A DNA stretch of 64,000 bases. Source: Globisporangium splendens. Lineage: Eukaryota; Oomycota; Peronosporomycetes; Pythiales; Pythiaceae. This document shows positions 32,436-43,291 of this stretch, piece after piece. Both the position numbers and the translations under genes were made by a program. Where the stretch lies: the NCBI GenBank assembly GCA_006386115.1, contig VFIW01000073.1, forward strand, positions 1 through 64,000. The letters are read 5' to 3'. Position 1 is the stretch's first letter; every line of letters starts with the position of its first letter. The notes under the pieces are model-generated. The model had not been told where the DNA came from and did no database searches. It worked only from the letters and a program-made list of their open reading frames with translations.

Positions 32436-34890
32436 GCACAACCTGGCGACAGTGGATGAAGTGGATTATCCCATTGTGTTTGACAATGCGGAGCTAAACG
32501 CAGTGGGCATTGCGCGTAAGAGCAACCTCTTCGTGGTGAACGGCCGTGTTGATGGTAATGATGTGCGCATTTTAATTGACAGCGGCGCCTCGACCAACCT
32601 GATCCAGCGTGGGTTGGTGAAGAAAGTGCTGAATACAGCAGTGATCGAAGCGCAAGGATTCGACAGCAGAAGGACCAAGAAACAAGTGAACGAGGTGGAA
32701 GCATCGTGCCAAGTACAAGACAAGAAGTTTGAGGCAATGCAGTTTACGGAATGGGATCTACCCAACAGCCACGATGTCATCTTCGGTCAACCATGGTTCG
32801 TCAAGCACAACCCGATCATTGATTGGAGAAAGCAGACGTTTGCATTGTCGGAAGACACCTCTGTGCACGAGCGCAGCGGTAGTGAAATCTGCTCCAAGAT
32901 CAAGAATGCAGAGTATGAAGAGTTGTTCGTCGTAAAGGTGTCCGCAGTTAACGACATTTCTCCAGTCGTCCCGCCAGAGTTGAAACCTGTCATTGATCGA
33001 TTCGGGGACTGCTTCCCAGAGAAATTGCCGGATGGCTTACCGCCAGAGCGTGCTGTGAACTTTGAGCTCCAGCCGAAGCCAGACGCAGTGCCAAGCTCGC
33101 GTCCGCCGTTTCGTCTGTCCAAGACAGAGCAAGGCGCGTTGGAAGAGTTCGTTCGCGACAATGTGAAGAAGGGATGGATTGAAATATCGAACTCCCCATG
33201 GATCTCCAATATCTTCGGTGTTCCGAAAAAGGATCCCGCGACGGGTATGGCTGTGAAGCGCGCTGAATGGCTGCGCAGTGGCAGCACAAAGGTGCCGATA
33301 CGATGGGTCATCGACTATCGGTATGTCAACAGTCAGACGAAGATCCCCAAGATTCCTCTACCACACATAGAGGAACTCTTTGATCAGATGCTCGGTGCGA
33401 CGGTATTCACGGTGATCGACCTCGCGCAAGGTTATCACCAGATGCGCATGAAGCCTGACAGTCGTCCTTACACGGCTTTTAGGTCGCAAAAGGAAACGTA
33501 CCAATGGTGTGTCGCTCCGATGGGATTAGCGGATATGCCGGGAGTATGGTCTCGCCTTATGCGAGTACTCTTTGGTAAATTCAAGTTTGTTGTCGTGTAT
33601 CTCGACGACATCTGTATCTTCTCCCGCTCGATGAAAGATCATGCGCAACATCTGGCGATGATCTGTGAAGTCCTCCGTCATGAGAAGTTGTACGCTCGCC
33701 TGTCCAAGTGCGAGTTCGGCAAGTCCAGTGTCCATTTCCTCGGTCACACAGTCACGGCTGAAGGGATCCAAGTCGACGCAAAGAAGACAGCCGCGATCGA
33801 GAAGTATCCTACTCCGACGACGCAGAAGACATTGTTGAGTTTTCTCGGTCTCGCCGGATACTATCGCCGGTTTATTTGCGACTTTGCGCGGATTGCGTTG
33901 CCGCTGCATAGGCTGATCAAGAAGGATGCAAAGTGGACATGGTCATCCGAACATGATCACGCCTTTCGTGCCTTGAAGTTGGCACTGCAACAGGCTCCGA
34001 CGTTGCGTTTACCTGACTTTGACTGGCGGTTCACGGTAACAACGGATGCCTCGGGCTACTGCATGGGCGGTGTCTTGTCTCAAAAGATCGACGGGTTTGA
34101 CGCTCCCATTGCTTTCTATTCAAAGAAGGTTGGGCAGTATGAGGAAAAGTGGCCTGCTCATGAGAAAGAGCTGCTCGCAATCAAGTTTGCGTTGTCAAAG
34201 TGGCGACGCTACCTTCATGGTCGTCAGTTTGATGTGTTTACGGACAATTCGGCTTGTCGGTGGATGCTACATTATCCAGAGGTGATTCCCAAGCTTGCGC
34301 GGATGCTGACGTTCTTCTCCCAGTTTGATTTTGTCCTGCACCACGTGAAAGGCAGTACCAATGTGGTGGCTGATGCCTTGTCTCGACCAGGACCGGAAGA
34401 AGTCAAGCAATCCGATGAGTTGCCCGTAGTTTCGACTCCCCAAGTGCACGCTTGCGATGATGCGTGTCACGCTCGGTCGCAGTCTATTTCTCGTCATGTG
34501 GTGTCCGCGGCATTTCTACGTCACTTGCCAGATTCGGATTGCTCCGTCTTTCTCTCCACTGTGGACTTTCGGGGGGAGAGACGCGCCGTGGCAGTGCGGC
34601 AAGAGCAAGTCCACACCGTCGACACGCAGTGGACAAGGTTCACTTGTCCGAAGCGACGAAGAAAGCCTTTCAAGCTGGCTATTCCCGCGACCCAAGTTTT
34701 GCCGAAGTGTGGCAGAGTCGCGAAGGGAACGAGAAGTTCAAGAAGCGCAACGGTCTTCTGTTCTTGCGAACGAAGCACCTGGTGTTGCGATTGTGTGTAC
34801 CAAACTCGAGCAAGTTGGTCACTGATGTTATTCAAGAGTTTCACGATGCTCCTGTGGCTGCTCATCCAGGAGTTCGTCGAACACAGCTAA
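32318..34890 (+). pseudogene. pol: Element C pol: protease, RT, RNase H
   Basis: Open in one frame. Protease ILIDSGASTNLI and VIFGQPWF. RT: VIDYRYVNSQTK, FTVIDLAQGYHQM and the catalytic VYLDDICIFS near 33600. RNase H: VTTDASGYCMGGVLSQ, HEKELLAIKFAL, VFTDNSACRWML and VADALSRPG. All RNase H acidic residues are present. After about 34600 the frame turns to nonsense and the integrase continues in another frame, so there is a frameshift near 34600. It lacks a start of its own because it was fused to gag. Confidence 0.88.
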
Positions 34891-35434
34891 AGGCGGCACA
34901 ATGGTATTACTGGTCCGCCTTGGAAAAAGACATTCACGAGTATGTTGGCAGTTGCCAGACTTGTGCACGATGGAAGTCGAACAATCGGAAGAAGATCGGC
35001 TTGATGATGCCAATTCCGACGCCCCAAGAATGCTGGGATGTTGTGTCGATGGATCTCATCACTGGACTTCCAGTGTCCGGAGGTTTTGATGCAATCTCTG
35101 TCACGGTGGACAAGTTGTCGAAGCGTCCGAAGTACCATCCAACACACTCGACAGCAGATGCCGAAGGTACCGCCAAGGTATTCTTCGAGGCAGTGGTTCG
35201 TCACCACGGTTTGCCGAAGGTCATCATCAGCGACCGCGATCCCAAGTTCACGTCGGACTTTTGGAAGTCGCTGACCAAGCTCATGGGTATCAAGCTGAGC
35301 ATGACAACGTCTCATCGCGCGCAAGCAGACGGACAAACCGAGCGTCAGAACCTCGTGTTGGAAGATGCGCTGCGATGCATGGTGTCATACCATGGAGACG
35401 ATTGGGTGAGCCACCTTGGAACGATCGAGTTTGC
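34600..35434 (+). pseudogene. Element C integrase, truncated at 3' end
   Basis: Zinc-binding part HDAPVAAHPGVRRTQL...SCQTCARWK (HHCC). Catalytic core: SMDLITGLPVS (first Asp), ISDRDPKFTSDFW (second Asp), QADGQTERQNLVLEDALR (Glu). The frame then runs into the LTR of element B at 35435, so the C-terminal domain and any chromodomain are lost. Confidence 0.88.
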
Positions 35435-36084
35435 TGTAATGCGCCATAACCAGCCATTACATGAAGGTGGATCTGTTCCCAGATATAGTGTGTCACACAC
35501 CACCTTCAGCGTGCATTGTGGAGACACAAATAACAAAGGGATTACGGTAAGACAGTCCCCACATGCACGTGTGACGTCATTCGATGACGTCACGAGTGTT
35601 CTCTGTGCTGATCAGTGCAGAATGTTGCTCTCATGTACTAGTCAGTATAGAGCGATGACATCCATGTACTAATCAAGTACTGAGTGATGGTTCCTGCTTG
35701 GGAAACTGGGCTGGCGACGAGACCGACGTGTCTCTGCCACCTGGAGTGAGTGGCGCGAGCCAATCACTTTGCAGGGACTTTATACAAGACTTGAAGTTCA
35801 AGCTTCTAGATGATCCCGCAGGTTCAACCTCAGTATACCCAAGGTTTTATATATCAGATTCATAGGTTTTATTGTGTATGTTTAGGTTTTAGTTATAAAA
35901 CCTGTAGGAGCCCTTGGGGTTCATTTGTAAGTAGCGACAGGAACCATAACCATTTTTAATTCAGTTGCAATTTTTCCTCCAAGCCCTCAAGTCTTCTTCC
36001 TCCCTCCAAGTCGGGAGATCGCTTCCTCTGGCACAAGCGTGTGTGTCGTGTTTGAGGGACTGTTGTGAACAGCGCCCTCTTACA
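35435..36084 (+). repeat. B1 5' LTR (650 bp)
   Basis: TGTAATGCGCC...CCCTCTTACA. Same length as the B3 5' LTR. Carries the paired TGACGTCA sites at 35572-35592. Confidence 0.93.
35572..35592 (+). promoter_or_regulatory. Paired CRE-type sites in B LTR
   Basis: Two perfect TGACGTCA octamers separated by five bases (TTCGA). The same pair is kept in all four B LTRs: 36779-36799, 51781-51801 and 58795-58815. TGACGTCA is the classical bZIP (CREB/ATF) site. Confidence 0.7.
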
Positions 36085-36086
36085 CC

Positions 36087-36103
36087 TGGTAGCACTTCGA
36101 GCG
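36087..36103 (+). other. Primer-binding site of B1
   Basis: TGGTAGCACTTCGAGCG, two bases after the LTR. The same sequence is at 52297-52313 in B3. Confidence 0.8.
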
Positions 36104-36203
36104 GTCCTTCCAACGACCCAGTGAAGTGAAGAGGTTTGTTGACGCGGCTTTAAGCACGTCGCGCATTCCTGTCCAAGACCCTGCGAGCATCCTTGTCTGG
36201 AAC

Positions 36204-36286
36204 ATGGATGCTACAGGAACCCCACTCGGTCCAGCAGTACCGGAAACTGTCGAGTTGACTATTGAGGGTTTCCCTCATTTGTCTTC
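36204..36286 (+). pseudogene. B1 gag start, cut after 28 codons
   Basis: MDATGTPLGPAVPETV to FPHLSS, as in B3 (52415 onward). It ends exactly where the inverted LTR begins at 36287. The missing continuation (HEWMALERMRD) is found in opposite orientation at 51644. Confidence 0.88.
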
Positions 36287-36937
36287 TGTAAGATGGCGCT
36301 CTTCACAACAGTCCCTCAAACACGGCACACACGCTTGTGCCAGAGGAAGCGATCTCCCGACTTGGAGGGAGGAAGGAGACTTGAGTACTTGGAGGAAAAA
36401 TTGCAACTGAATTAAAAATGGTTATGGTTCCTGTCGCTACTTACAAATGAACCCCAAGGGATCCTACAGCTTTTATAACTAAAACATAAACATACACAAT
36501 AAAACCTATGAATCTGATATATAAAACCTTGGGTACACCGAGGTTGAACCTACGGGATCTTCGAGAAGCTTGAACTTCAAGTCTTATTTAAAATCCCTAC
36601 AAAGTGATTGGCTCGCGCCACTCACTTCAGGCGGCAGAGACACGTCGGTCTCGTCGCCAGCCCAGTTTCCCAAGCAGGAACCACCACTCAGTACTTGATT
36701 AGTACATGGATGTCATTGCTCAGTACTGATTAGTACATGAGAACAACATTCTGCACTGATCAGCACAGAGAAGACTCGTGACGTCATCGAATGACGTCAC
36801 ACGTGCATGTGGGGACTGTATTACCGTAATCCCTTTTGTTATTTGTGTCTCCACAATGCACGCTGAAGGTGGTGTGTGACACACTAGGTCTGGGAACAGA
36901 TCCACCTTCATGTAGTGGGTGGTTGTGGCCCATTACA
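36287..36937 (-). repeat. B2 3' LTR (inverted)
   Basis: Starts TGTAAGATGG and ends CCATTACA on the plus strand, that is, an LTR in minus orientation. It is followed by the purine tract (AAGGAGGGATGA on the minus strand) that primes plus-strand synthesis. Confidence 0.93.
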
Positions 36938-37012
36938 TCATCCCTCCTTAAAGCCACAAGTACCTTGCGTACTTTTGCAGACCTTTCGGAGCAGTTCACT
37001 TTGCAATTGGCA

Positions 37013-38080
37013 ATGAAGCGACCAAGTGACCAAGTGAACCGTGAAGAACGTCCGTCGTCCAAGCGACAGCAGACAGCTCCAGAACTCTTCGACATCTCTC
37101 CCATTCTGAAGAAGAAGGGGGAGCTCGAGTTCTACAAGGAGCGGTTCTTCAGTTGGCGTCGGATCAACGATCGCGATGGTCCGAACCAACACATCGCAGC
37201 CCAGAGAGACTCATGGCGAACATTTGTTCGTCTTGAGAACGAGAACAAGATGGAGCGTCTTCTTCGTCGTGGCAATGCTCGTGCCGAAAGAAGAACTCCC
37301 GATGACGACAGAGCGAATCCCAGCTCTGGTCGTCGTAGTGTCGCCCCTGGCGACGCTACAAGCAGTTCTCGTAGCTGCGGACCACGTCGGGGACATCAGA
37401 CTCCAATGTCTGACGAGGCTCCCACGTGTCCGAGCTCGGTGGATATCCACGCCACCGAACTCTGTAGAAGCGCTGATGGTTCAACTGCTTCTTTCCTCGA
37501 CGATGAGTCGGTCGATCTTCATGATCAACAATCGACTCAACCACCCAGCGATGCTCTCCCTGAGAGTCTAACAACGGGGGTGGGGCTGAACGAGAAAACG
37601 ATTGAGCGGCTCTGGAAGTGGAAGAGTGCTCATCGTGGGCAAATCGAGGCGCTGCAGCAGCGTTGTTCGACGCTTGAGGAACGCTGCGAGAGTCTCGAGA
37701 ACCTTGTCGCCGATCACGAGTCGAAGATCGACGTCCTGAAAGAAGGTTCTGCCCAGTGTTCGGCTTTGGAGTCCCGTTTCGAGAAACAGTTCCAACAGGT
37801 TCAGGACGAACTTGTTCGACTCCAGAAGAACGAGAAGTCTCGTGAGTTGGCTCACGATCGCCTGTTGCGCTCTGTGGAAGAGGCAGGTTCGGCACTCGAG
37901 GTACTTCGTGGTGAGTACCATTCTCGTCTTCAAGCGTTGGAGGCAGTGAAGGACCAATCCTTCGACGTCCTGCAACTCCTGTACGCCGAGAAGAATCTCC
38001 AGAGCGATGAGCTGTTTGCTTTTCGCAATCAAGTGGAGAGGCTTCACGATCAGCTCGATCGTTTGCGGAAGATCTCGTAG
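37013..38080 (+). CDS. Antisense ORF of element B (aORF-B), coiled coil
   Basis: 355 codons on the strand opposite to gag-pol, starting 75 bases inside the 3' LTR and ending at the integrase C-terminus. N-terminal third: basic and aromatic (KGELEFYKERFFSWRRIND, then IAAQRDSWRTFVRLENENKM). Middle: Ser/Pro/Asp-rich, lying over the sense chromodomain. The last 150 residues form a long heptad coiled coil (QIEALQQRCSTLEERCESLE, KIDVLKEGSAQCSALESRF, ELFAFRNQVERLHDQLDRL). The same layout is seen in element A. It looks like a real protein, but the sense strand is also open in two frames here, so the coiled coil could in part reflect sense codon bias. Function unknown; a regulatory or packaging partner is only a guess. 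The B3 version is frameshifted. Confidence 0.6.
   Translation: MKRPSDQVNREERPSSKRQQTAPELFDISPILKKKGELEFYKERFFSWRRINDRDGPNQHIAAQRDSWRTFVRLENENKMERLLRRGNARAERRTPDDDRANPSSGRRSVAPGDATSSSRSCGPRRGHQTPMSDEAPTCPSSVDIHATELCRSADGSTASFLDDESVDLHDQQSTQPPSDALPESLTTGVGLNEKTIERLWKWKSAHRGQIEALQQRCSTLEERCESLENLVADHESKIDVLKEGSAQCSALESRFEKQFQQVQDELVRLQKNEKSRELAHDRLLRSVEEAGSALEVLRGEYHSRLQALEAVKDQSFDVLQLLYAEKNLQSDELFAFRNQVERLHDQLDRLRKIS
37356..37895 (-). CDS. B2 chromodomain with Ser/Arg-rich linker
   Basis: Minus-strand frame, -1 relative to pol. After a low-complexity linker it reads LLDSQGEHRWVVESIVDH...RFYRVRWRGYPPSSDTWEPRQTL, a clear chromodomain of the chromovirus type (aromatic cage residues and WEP motif). 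Such domains tether integrase to modified chromatin. How it is joined to pol is unclear: pol stays open across the same region in another frame. Confidence 0.85.
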   Translation of the reverse strand: MPNLPLPQSATGDREPTHETSRSSGVEQVRPEPVGTVSRNGTPKPNTGQNLLSGRRSSTRDRRQGSRDSRSVPQASNNAAAAPRFAHDEHSSTSRAAQSFSRSAPPPLLDSQGEHRWVVESIVDHEDRPTHRRGKKQLNHQRFYRVRWRGYPPSSDTWEPRQTLESDVPDVVRSYENCL

Positions 38081-41000
38081 GATCCGCAGATCCACTTGGA
38101 AGGTAAGGCTACAGTCTACCACATAAAATGTCGGGTGTAGACGCATGCGTGTAGGTATGTCTAGCATGTAGGCATCACCATTGCATTTCACTACCTTGAA
38201 CGGTCCAATGAACCTTGGCAGAAGCTTCGAGCTCCCCAAGTTGGACACTGCATGTTCAGGCAGGTTCGCCGTGCTAAGTAATACAAGATCATTGATCTTA
38301 TACACTTGCTTGTTCTTCCTTCCGCTCTTGTCTGCTTGTTCCTTTTGCAGATCCTGAGCCTTCGCTATTGCGTCTCGAACAAACCTCACAACGGCTTGTC
38401 TCCTCACAATAAAGTCATCGACTTGCTGCTCTTCACGACTTGTTAGGTCGTCGAGGGGTTTCATCGAGTCAAAATTGGCTTTCAACTCGGAAGCAGCATT
38501 CAGGTCGTAAGACGACTTCGGCTTGTTACCATGAGCCGGAGTCCCTCCCCCACTTAAGGTAGAGACCTCACCCATTATGGAAGCAGGCACTCGAGGATGA
38601 ATGCCATAGTTCACACAAAATGGAGAGTGACCTGTCGAGACATGCGTGGAGTTGTTCAACGCAAACTCGGCAAGAGGGAGAAACTCACTCCACTCTTTGA
38701 AAGACATTGCGTAGCTGCGCAACACGTCTTCAAGGACTCGATTCACTCGCTCTGTTTGACCGTCCGTTTCAGGGTGTGCTGCTGTTGACATGGACAACTT
38801 GGTGTCCAGAAGTCCGAAGAGTGCACGCCAGAACTTGGACGTGAAACGGGTGTCACGGTCAGACACGATCTCGACTGGTAGTCCGTGCAGACGGAATACG
38901 ACGTCTACAAAGACCTTGGCAGTCTTCTCAGCAGAGATCTTGTCCGAAACAGGCGCAAGATGAACCATCTTGCTGAATCGGTCCACAAACACAAGGATAC
39001 CATTGCGTCCATGTGTGTCTCTTGGAAGTCCGAATATGAAATCCATACTCACAGACTTCCAACTGTCCGATGGGACAGCCAATGAACGAAGTGGTGCCTG
39101 CGTGGAACCAGAAGGTTTCACTCGTTGGCAGATCTCGCAAGTCCTCACGCACTTGCGAACCCACTTGTACATGTGTGGCCAGTAGTAATCCCGGGAAAGA
39201 CTGAGAAACGTTTTCTCACGTCCGAGATGGCCACCCGAAGGACTGTCATGGTACTCACACAAGAGTCGATGACGCAGACCTTCGTCGTTGGGAACAACAA
39301 CCCTTGCTGTATCCCCTTGTTCGACCGCATAGTACAACAACCCATTGTGTACTCGGAAGCGGTGAACTCGCGATCTTGTGCGCGACGGAAGACCTTGCAG
39401 TGCTTTGTCCGAAGGGTCCTTGAAGTACTTCAACAAGTCCTGACATGTTTCGTCAGACTTGTACCTTTCGACGATCTCTTCTCGCACTGTAGTCGCAGCT
39501 CGCACCGCGATCGCTTGAACATCTTCACAGAGTCGACACGCTCCGTCCGTGTCTTCACTCTTGGTCTTCGGATCGTAATCCGGACGTCTTGACAGCGCAT
39601 CGGCTAAGATGTTCGTCTTGCCTGGCTTGTAGTGTACAACAAAGTTGTACTCTGCAAAGAAGGAGAACCATCTCGCCATTCTTTGCGACAAATGAGGAGT
39701 CTTCACTGCCGTACGCAGAGATGCGTGAACAGTGTAGATAGCAAAGCGCTCCTCGCCAAGCAGATACACACGGAACTTGACCAAAGAATACTTCATCGCC
39801 AGAAGTTCCTTCTCATGAACTGGGTAGTTCCGTTCTGCGGGTCGGAGTTGTCGTGACTGATACGACACAACTCGCTCGTGACCCTCGTCATCGTGTTGCA
39901 TTAAGGCGCAACCGATGGCATAGTCGCTCGCACCACAGACGACGTGGAACGGCTTGTCGTGGCTTGGCAGAGCCAACACAGGAGCTTCTCGAAGACTCCT
40001 CTTGACTTCTTCGAACGCCGTCTGATGGTCTCTCGACCATTTCCACTCAACGTCTTTCTTCAAGAGCTGTGTGAGGGGTTGCACCAACGCTGCATAATTG
40101 CGCGTGTACTTGTGCAAGTAGTTGGCTAGATCCAACCATTGTCGCAGCTGTTTGACGTTCTTTGGCACTGGCCAATCGTCAATAGCTTTGACCTTCTCCG
40201 GATCGACTCGAACACCGTTCTTGCCCACAAAACAACCGAGAACAGGGATCTCGGGGGCGAAGAACATGCACTTCTTCAAGTTTGCGTAGAGTTTGTTCTC
40301 ACGCATGACCTGGAAGACTTGACGAAGATGATCGAGATGAACATCGACATCAGACTTCCCATTCGTGGTCTTACTATGAACGAAGATGTCGTCAAAGTAA
40401 CTTGGTGCAAATGTTCGCAGAGGACGAAGAACGTTCGTGACCATTCGATTGAAGGTCGCATGAGCATTCTTCAGTCCCTGTGGCATCACTAACCATTCCC
40501 ACAGCATACCACTCGGGGTACTCACTGCGGTTAGTGTAACATCGTCTTCGCGCATTCGAATCTGATAGAACCCATCTTTCAGATCGATAGCACTAAAGAC
40601 GGTGCTGCCAACCATTCCATCAAGGATCATGTCCTTGCGCGGAACCGGAGTCTGGGCTGGAATTGTCGCGTCGTTCAGCTTGTTGAAAGCGTGAACAATG
40701 CGCCAACCTCCAGTTGCCTTCTTCACACAGAAAGTGGGACTGCAATGCGGAGACTTGCTCTCTCGCACATGACCAGCCTTAGCACGTTGTGCAAAGAACT
40801 CGTCGATTGCCTCGACTTGTTCCTTCGGCAACGGCCACTGTCTTGTGATGCAGTATTTCGTGCCAGGAAGCACATCAATCTCATGACGAATGCCTCTGTC
40901 GAATGGCAATTCGTCCGGCACCTTGTCAGGGAAAATGTCTTCAAATTCCCTGGCAAGCGCATACACGGGGTTCTTCTTAAGAGCGTCCCACGACTGCTCC

Positions 41001-42277
41001 TCGAACCTTTCCTTCCGTGTCTTTTCGTCCAACACATCTGCATCCGCACTTGATGCTGTGTTGACGAAGCCTTCGTCGACCATTTCGACGATCGCACACA
41101 CCTGCGCAATATCGCCTCTCGCTAGGCTGCGCTCCAGTGTCTTCTTGCTCATCGATGGCAAGGAAATCAATTCTTGGACTGAACTTGGAGGATTTTCAAT
41201 CTTCATGTGACAGATCACATCCACGTCACCTTCTTCGTTGTAGACCGCGATATTCACAAACTCGCTTGGAATGTTTTGTGCTTGGACACTCCCTTCGTCA
41301 CCACCACTTGTACCTTGATCAGAGATACTCAAAACTCTTGACGAAATACTCTTCTTGCTGGTCTTCTTGTCTTGGGAAGGGTGTTTGTTCCACTTCCATT
41401 CACTCTTGTCAACGCCATCGCGAACCTTCCCGTCGTCGATGGGAAAGGAGACAGTCTTTTTCTGGCGCCTGACTGCTCCACCTCCGTTCGTCGTCTTCAA
41501 AATGGGTACCACTTGTGAACATGGGGGGCCATCGCACACCGCAATATCACAAGGGTCATCTGGGATCTCTTCCACAGATGTGTACACCCACACTACTTCA
41601 TCCGTTGTTGTGCAGCACGAGTCAACATCGCGTGACTTGCCAACGGAGATCTTCATATTCATCCAGTCAATGCTAGGTTGGTAACGCTTCAACCACGGCA
41701 TGCCCAGGATGATGTCAAACTCGTCATCGAGGTCGAGCAGGATAAACTCGTCTTCACCTCGGAAATCTTCACACTTGATTGCCAAGCGCACCACGCGCTT
41801 CGGCATCTTCACAGTTGACCCATTTGCCAACCGGACGATCATTGTCTTCTCTTCATACGCATCAGGCACAAAGACACCATGCCTGACGATCACTTCATTT
41901 CGAACAAAGTTGTTCGACGCACCAGTGTCAACCAAAGCTCGTAGAGGCATTGCAATACCGTCTACATGAACTTTGTGAACGATCAAACTTGACGTTTGAC
42001 TGACACTCTTCTCACTCATAGTGGAAACTGCATGTGCTTGATGCACATAGGAGCCAGAGTCCTGTGTCTCCACAACGTCCACAGTCCTCTTTTCCGGGCC
42101 AGTAGGAGGCCCCGCCCCTACTGTCCATTCCCGTTTTTTGGCCCAGGTGATCGCTCGAACCGACGACCGTAGGAACGATCGTGGGTGTTCGAACGAGCAC
42201 CTTGTGTCGTTTGCCGACCTGGCAAAGACACCTTGCAGTTCCGAGCAATATGACCCGGCTTCCCGCAACGGAAACAC
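38081..42277 (-). CDS. pol: B2 Pol: protease, RT, RNase H, integrase
   Basis: One uninterrupted frame (42277 down to 37568; the part below 38081 is antisense to aORF-B and looks non-genuine). Protease ALVDTGASNNFV and ILGMPWL; Ser/Lys-rich linker; RT with SAIDLKDGFYQI and the catalytic SYFDDIFVHS; RNase H HEKELLAMKYSL; integrase HLGREKTF...CEICQRVK, SMDFIFGLPRD, SDRDTRFTSKFW and ETDGQTERVNRVLED. Two RNase H acidic residues are changed: VVCGASD (Gly for Asp, only in this copy) and YTVHASL (Val for Asp, shared with B3). RT has NAHATFN for NAPATFN. So the frame is whole but the enzyme is probably weak or dead. Entered from gag by -1 frameshifting. Confidence 0.9.
42102..42139 (-). promoter_or_regulatory. 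-1 frameshift signal, B2
   Basis: Slippery heptamer A AAA AAC in the gag frame (42133-42139), a nine-base spacer, then a hairpin with stem CAGTAGG/CCTACTG. The gag TAG lies in the 5' stem. The -1 frame reads on as KKREWTVG into pol. Confidence 0.8.
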
Positions 42278-42684
42278 TTCCCATCGTTGCGAGGACGCTC
42301 ATTTCCAGGCGTGGAAATGTACGAGATGTCCACAGGCTCGGGACCATCATGCATGGCATTTGATTGCCGCATTGGTCTCGACGCAAACCCGTGGAACTTC
42401 GCTTGCTTGATGCTGAACTCTTCTTGCATCGCGCGCTCAATGGCTTCGTCCAGCGTCTTGGGGTGCTCGCGGAACAATTGGCTCCGAATCGGACCATCGT
42501 TCAGACCCGTCATGAACGTCACGACTTGCGTCGGAACGTCAATCGGCTCGTCAACGATACTCGACACCAAATAGCGAGCACGTTGTGCATACGAGTGAAG
42601 GTCGAAACGGCCTTGACGAAGCTTGAGGAACTCGGCGCGCGCACGGAACTCACTCTGTGGAGGTTCAAACGCCTTCTTGAGTTC
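42118..42684 (-). pseudogene. B2 Gag, C-terminal part
   Basis: Capsid C-terminal region and nucleocapsid with zinc knuckle CFRCGKPGHIARNC, basic tail and TAG stop at 42118. It is cut at 42684 by insertion of A2; the N-terminal part is at 51214-51644. Confidence 0.9.
42657..42684. repeat. 28-bp duplicated target flanking A2 (left copy)
   Basis: The 28 bases before the 5' LTR, from GTGGAGGTTC to TTGAGTTC, are repeated without change immediately after the 3' LTR (51214-51241). In the uninterrupted B3 copy the sequence occurs once. Confidence 0.9.
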
Positions 42685-43219
42685 TGCAACGGGGTTACAC
42701 AGTAACATGGTTACGCACTTGTGTTGTGCCACACAACCAAACCGAACCTTGCGGTACGTAGAGTACACGCAACAAGTTTAAGACCGAACCATGAGGTTCG
42801 TCGTACTTGCTCGAACCTTCACGGTGGAGCCGGCAGCCAGTCTGAGTGACGGCGCCTCCGATTGGACATAATTGAACATGCATTTCACCCAATCACATAA
42901 GACAACTAGCGTTAGTCTTTCATAGCCACTAATTGCCCCATGGGGAGTAATTACACTTGAGATTGCTATTGTTCATAGTTACATAAAGATAATCCAGGTT
43001 GTCCTACAGAGGGCAACCTCCAACAAATAAACAGTTCCATTTTTACCGTTAACTAAAGCCTTTGGTTATCGACGGTTACTCTATAGAGACCTATAGGTAA
43101 CCGATTGTTGCACTGCAGGAAGCAGGCAACCGCTCTCGGAACAGAGTCCTTGAGAGAAGCGTTGAATACGCTTCCTCACACACGTACCGTGCTGCGTAAC
43201 TCGGAAGTGTCCGGTTACA
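42685..43219 (+). repeat. A2 5' LTR (535 bp)
   Basis: TGCAACGGGG...CCGGTTACA; the first bases have one change from the TGTAAC of the other LTRs. Followed by primer-binding site TGGTAGCACTCGTAGTC at 43222. Confidence 0.95.
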
Positions 43220-43291
43220 ACTGGTAGCACTCGTAGTCAATCTACGACCCGGCAGAGGTGACTGCCTGAATCGCTTCCTCAAGGATTCATA

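Larger units (their letters stand above)
30148..35434 (+). mobile_element. Ty3/gypsy element C (5' part, cut by element B)
   Basis: 5' LTR 30148-30586, primer-binding site 30589, leader ORF, gag, protease, RT, RNase H, integrase core. It is interrupted at 35434, before the integrase C-terminus, by the first LTR of element B (TGTAAT at 35435). No continuation of element C is found to the right of the B cluster. A solo LTR of the same family lies at 59473. Confidence 0.93.

Noticed and set aside
35815..35840. GATCCCGCAGGTTCAACCT resembles the conserved 3' end of small-subunit rRNA (reverse complement)
   Set aside because: It is a short piece of the B LTR, present in all B LTRs with changes (GATCCCGTAGG in others); no rRNA around it.
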